Source of the DNA: Neoroseomonas lacus | GTDB taxonomy: Bacteria > Pseudomonadota > Alphaproteobacteria > Acetobacterales > Acetobacteraceae | Assembly: GCF_014644535.1 (NCBI RefSeq) | Contig: NZ_BMKW01000001.1 | Coordinates: forward strand, 1 to 64,000 | Direction: 5' to 3' | Length of the DNA: 64,000 nt | In this document: positions 62,886 through 64,000 of the stretch, piece after piece | Layout of the letters: the number at the start of each line of letters is the position of its first letter | Numbering within the stretch: position 1 is the stretch's first letter | Notes under the pieces: generated by a model | Told to the model about the DNA's origin: nothing | Seen by the model: only the letters and a program-made list of their open reading frames with translations | Databases searched by the model: none | Program-made: the position numbers and the translations under genes

Positions 62886-63422
62886 TCAGCGGCGATTGCC
62901 CGGGGTGGCGCCACCCGACAACGCCCAGGCCGCCTGCATCACGCTCGGCACCGAGGGTGGTTCGGAGAGTTTCTGCACCGTTGCGGCCGGGCCGAGCGTG
63001 AAGATGTTGCGCGGCAGGGCGGCGGCGAGGGCGGTCTGGTTGTTCGCCGAAATCGCGGTGGACGCCGCGGACAGGCCGTTGATCACCCCCTGGGCCGGCG
63101 CGTTCTGGGGAATGCCCAGCGCGCGGCGGGCTTCCCAGCGGGCCTGGGCGAGGTCGTTCAGGCCGGTGGCGCTTGCCGTCTGCCAGCGCGGGTTGCGCGG
63201 CATTGTGTCGGCCAGCCATTCGAGTTCGGCGATGGCCTGGGCGGCGGCGGCCGGCTGATTGGCCTGTGGCTGGCGGAAGAAGCCGACGACACTCTGACCG
63301 ACCACGACGATCGGGTCGCGCCCGACCATGGCGTTGGAGGCGCCGGGCAGGGTCGGCGGCGGACCTTGAGGTGCGCACGCCCCAACCACGAGGGCGAGCA
63401 AGATGGCTGAACGGCGGATCAT
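62886..63422 (-). CDS. Putative lipoprotein (hypothetical, paralogue B)
   Basis: A 178-aa exported lipoprotein with signal MIRRSAILLALVVGACAP and lipobox VGAC. It shares with the gene at 60876-61409 the block VGQSVVGFFRQPQANQPAAAAQAIAELEWLADTMPRNPRW, then DLAQARWEARRALGIPQNAPAQGVINGLSAAS, and the C-terminal ALPRNIFTLGP. It probably arose by duplication around the hydrolase. No family was recognised. Confidence 0.7.
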   Translation of the reverse strand: MIRRSAILLALVVGACAPQGPPPTLPGASNAMVGRDPIVVVGQSVVGFFRQPQANQPAAAAQAIAELEWLADTMPRNPRWQTASATGLNDLAQARWEARRALGIPQNAPAQGVINGLSAASTAISANNQTALAAALPRNIFTLGPAATVQKLSEPPSVPSVMQAAWALSGGATPGNRR

Positions 63423-64000
63423 CGGCGTCGTCTCCCAATACTGTTACGTATCTAGCCCGATAAAACCACAGATTCGCCCGGCTGGCGTGGCCCAGCGTCA
63501 GGGGCGGCTGGCCGTCCATGGGCCATCGCCAAGCACTTTTAGTTGAATGACAAGGCCAGCATCTCTCCTGTGGACGCATGCGCGCGGTTTCCGGGTGGCG
63601 GCTTGCAAGCCGCGGGGCGGGGCGGGCAGGCCGGGGGAAGCGGTTCGGCGACGCGGCGCGGTTAATTGATGAACGCGACCAGACGAATATGGGCGCCGTT
63701 GGCCTGATCGCGCTGGCTCGGTTCGGCGGGGGCGTCTTCGACGGCTCCGGTATCGATCGGGCTGTGGTCGCACCGATCGCCGGTCGGCGATCCTTTCTCC
63801 GTCACGGCACTGGCAGGGTCGCAGATGTCGCTCCAATCAGGGCATCGGCGGCCGCGTGATCGGGGAGGGAGCGTGCGACCCGCCGCCCTCCCCCGCAGAA
63901 ACCCGCCAGGACACGATGCCGGCGGCGCCATGACGCCACTCATGGCTCATCGTTCGCCAGCCCATCGGACTGGATCATGGCGTTCAGTGACGCTGCATGG
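63423..64000. other. Right-edge region, no confident gene
   Basis: About 580 bp with no credible coding frame; the longest (93 codons at 63662-63943, leftward) shows no known protein. A perfect hairpin GATCGCCG-GT-CGGCGATC (63775-63792) is followed by CTTTCTCC, and a bulged GC hairpin lies at 63861-63895. It may be the tail of a gene or RNA beyond the edge. Confidence 0.35.

Noticed and set aside
63840..64000. 4.5S SRP RNA or tmRNA at the right edge
   Set aside because: Neither the SRP GGAAGCAG loop nor a tmRNA tRNA-like end was found in the sequence.

Overview
The window is high-GC chromosomal DNA from an alphaproteobacterium, most likely of the Acetobacteraceae (Roseomonas-like) in the broad Rhodospirillales. 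The basis is the dusB-ntrB-ntrC-ntrY-ntrX block followed by hfq-hflX, the fused ispDF gene, an NDUFS4-type complex I accessory protein, and frequent ATGA/GTGA gene overlaps. Assignments rest on reading motifs and gene order; no database search was run.

Layout. 0-0.5 kb: a decayed IS3-family transposase end. 0.6-15.5 kb: an exopolysaccharide locus of the exosortase A (XrtA/EpsH) associated type. It has a leftward arm (undecaprenyl-phosphate sugar transferase, GT4 glycosyltransferase, NAD epimerase, then an asparagine-synthase-like amidotransferase) and a rightward arm (Wza-like export lipoprotein, Wzz-like chain-length protein, CpsD-like ATPase, outer-membrane beta-barrel, ExeA-like ATPase, DUF3473 polysaccharide deacetylase, FemAB-like protein, TIGR03087-like glycosyltransferase). 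The arms diverge from an AT-rich 460-bp region. No exosortase gene lies in the window. 15.5-27.9 kb: twelve tightly packed leftward genes (dusB, ntrB, ntrC, ntrY, ntrX, aminotransferase, SnoaL-like, HAD phosphatase, hfq, hflX, inositol-phosphatase-like, greB) for nitrogen-type signalling and RNA-level regulation. 28-32.3 kb: DoxX, ispDF, an HD-GYP protein and a GGDEF-EAL protein (isoprenoid precursor and c-di-GMP metabolism).

32.4-42.3 kb is mixed: a thiolase, two separate Hint-domain proteins, a serine hydrolase, tRNA-Arg(TCT), an NDUFS4-like gene, tRNA-Pro(TGG), a DUF192 protein, a histone-deacetylase-family gene broken by a single-base frameshift, an AAA ATPase with an MshEN-like N-terminus, and an OmpA-type porin. 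42.5-50.6 kb: a PrpB-like lyase, a NhaD/CitM-type antiporter, and a rightward operon of molybdenum-hydroxylase accessory genes (coxG, coxD, coxE, a two-gene XdhC/CoxI, and a molybdopterin-binding/nucleotidyltransferase fusion) with no coxMSL structural genes nearby.

51-64 kb: amidase, small lipoproteins, MFS transporter, Gfo/Idh oxidoreductase with an unusual insert, RidA, CHAP amidase, thiol dioxygenase, YjlB-like cupin, zinc alcohol dehydrogenase, alpha/beta hydrolase, a glycine-zipper lipoprotein and two paralogous lipoproteins. From about 46.5 to 60.9 kb the intergenic spaces carry a family of two-hairpin palindromic repeats not seen elsewhere in the window. No rRNA, CRISPR array or prophage was found.
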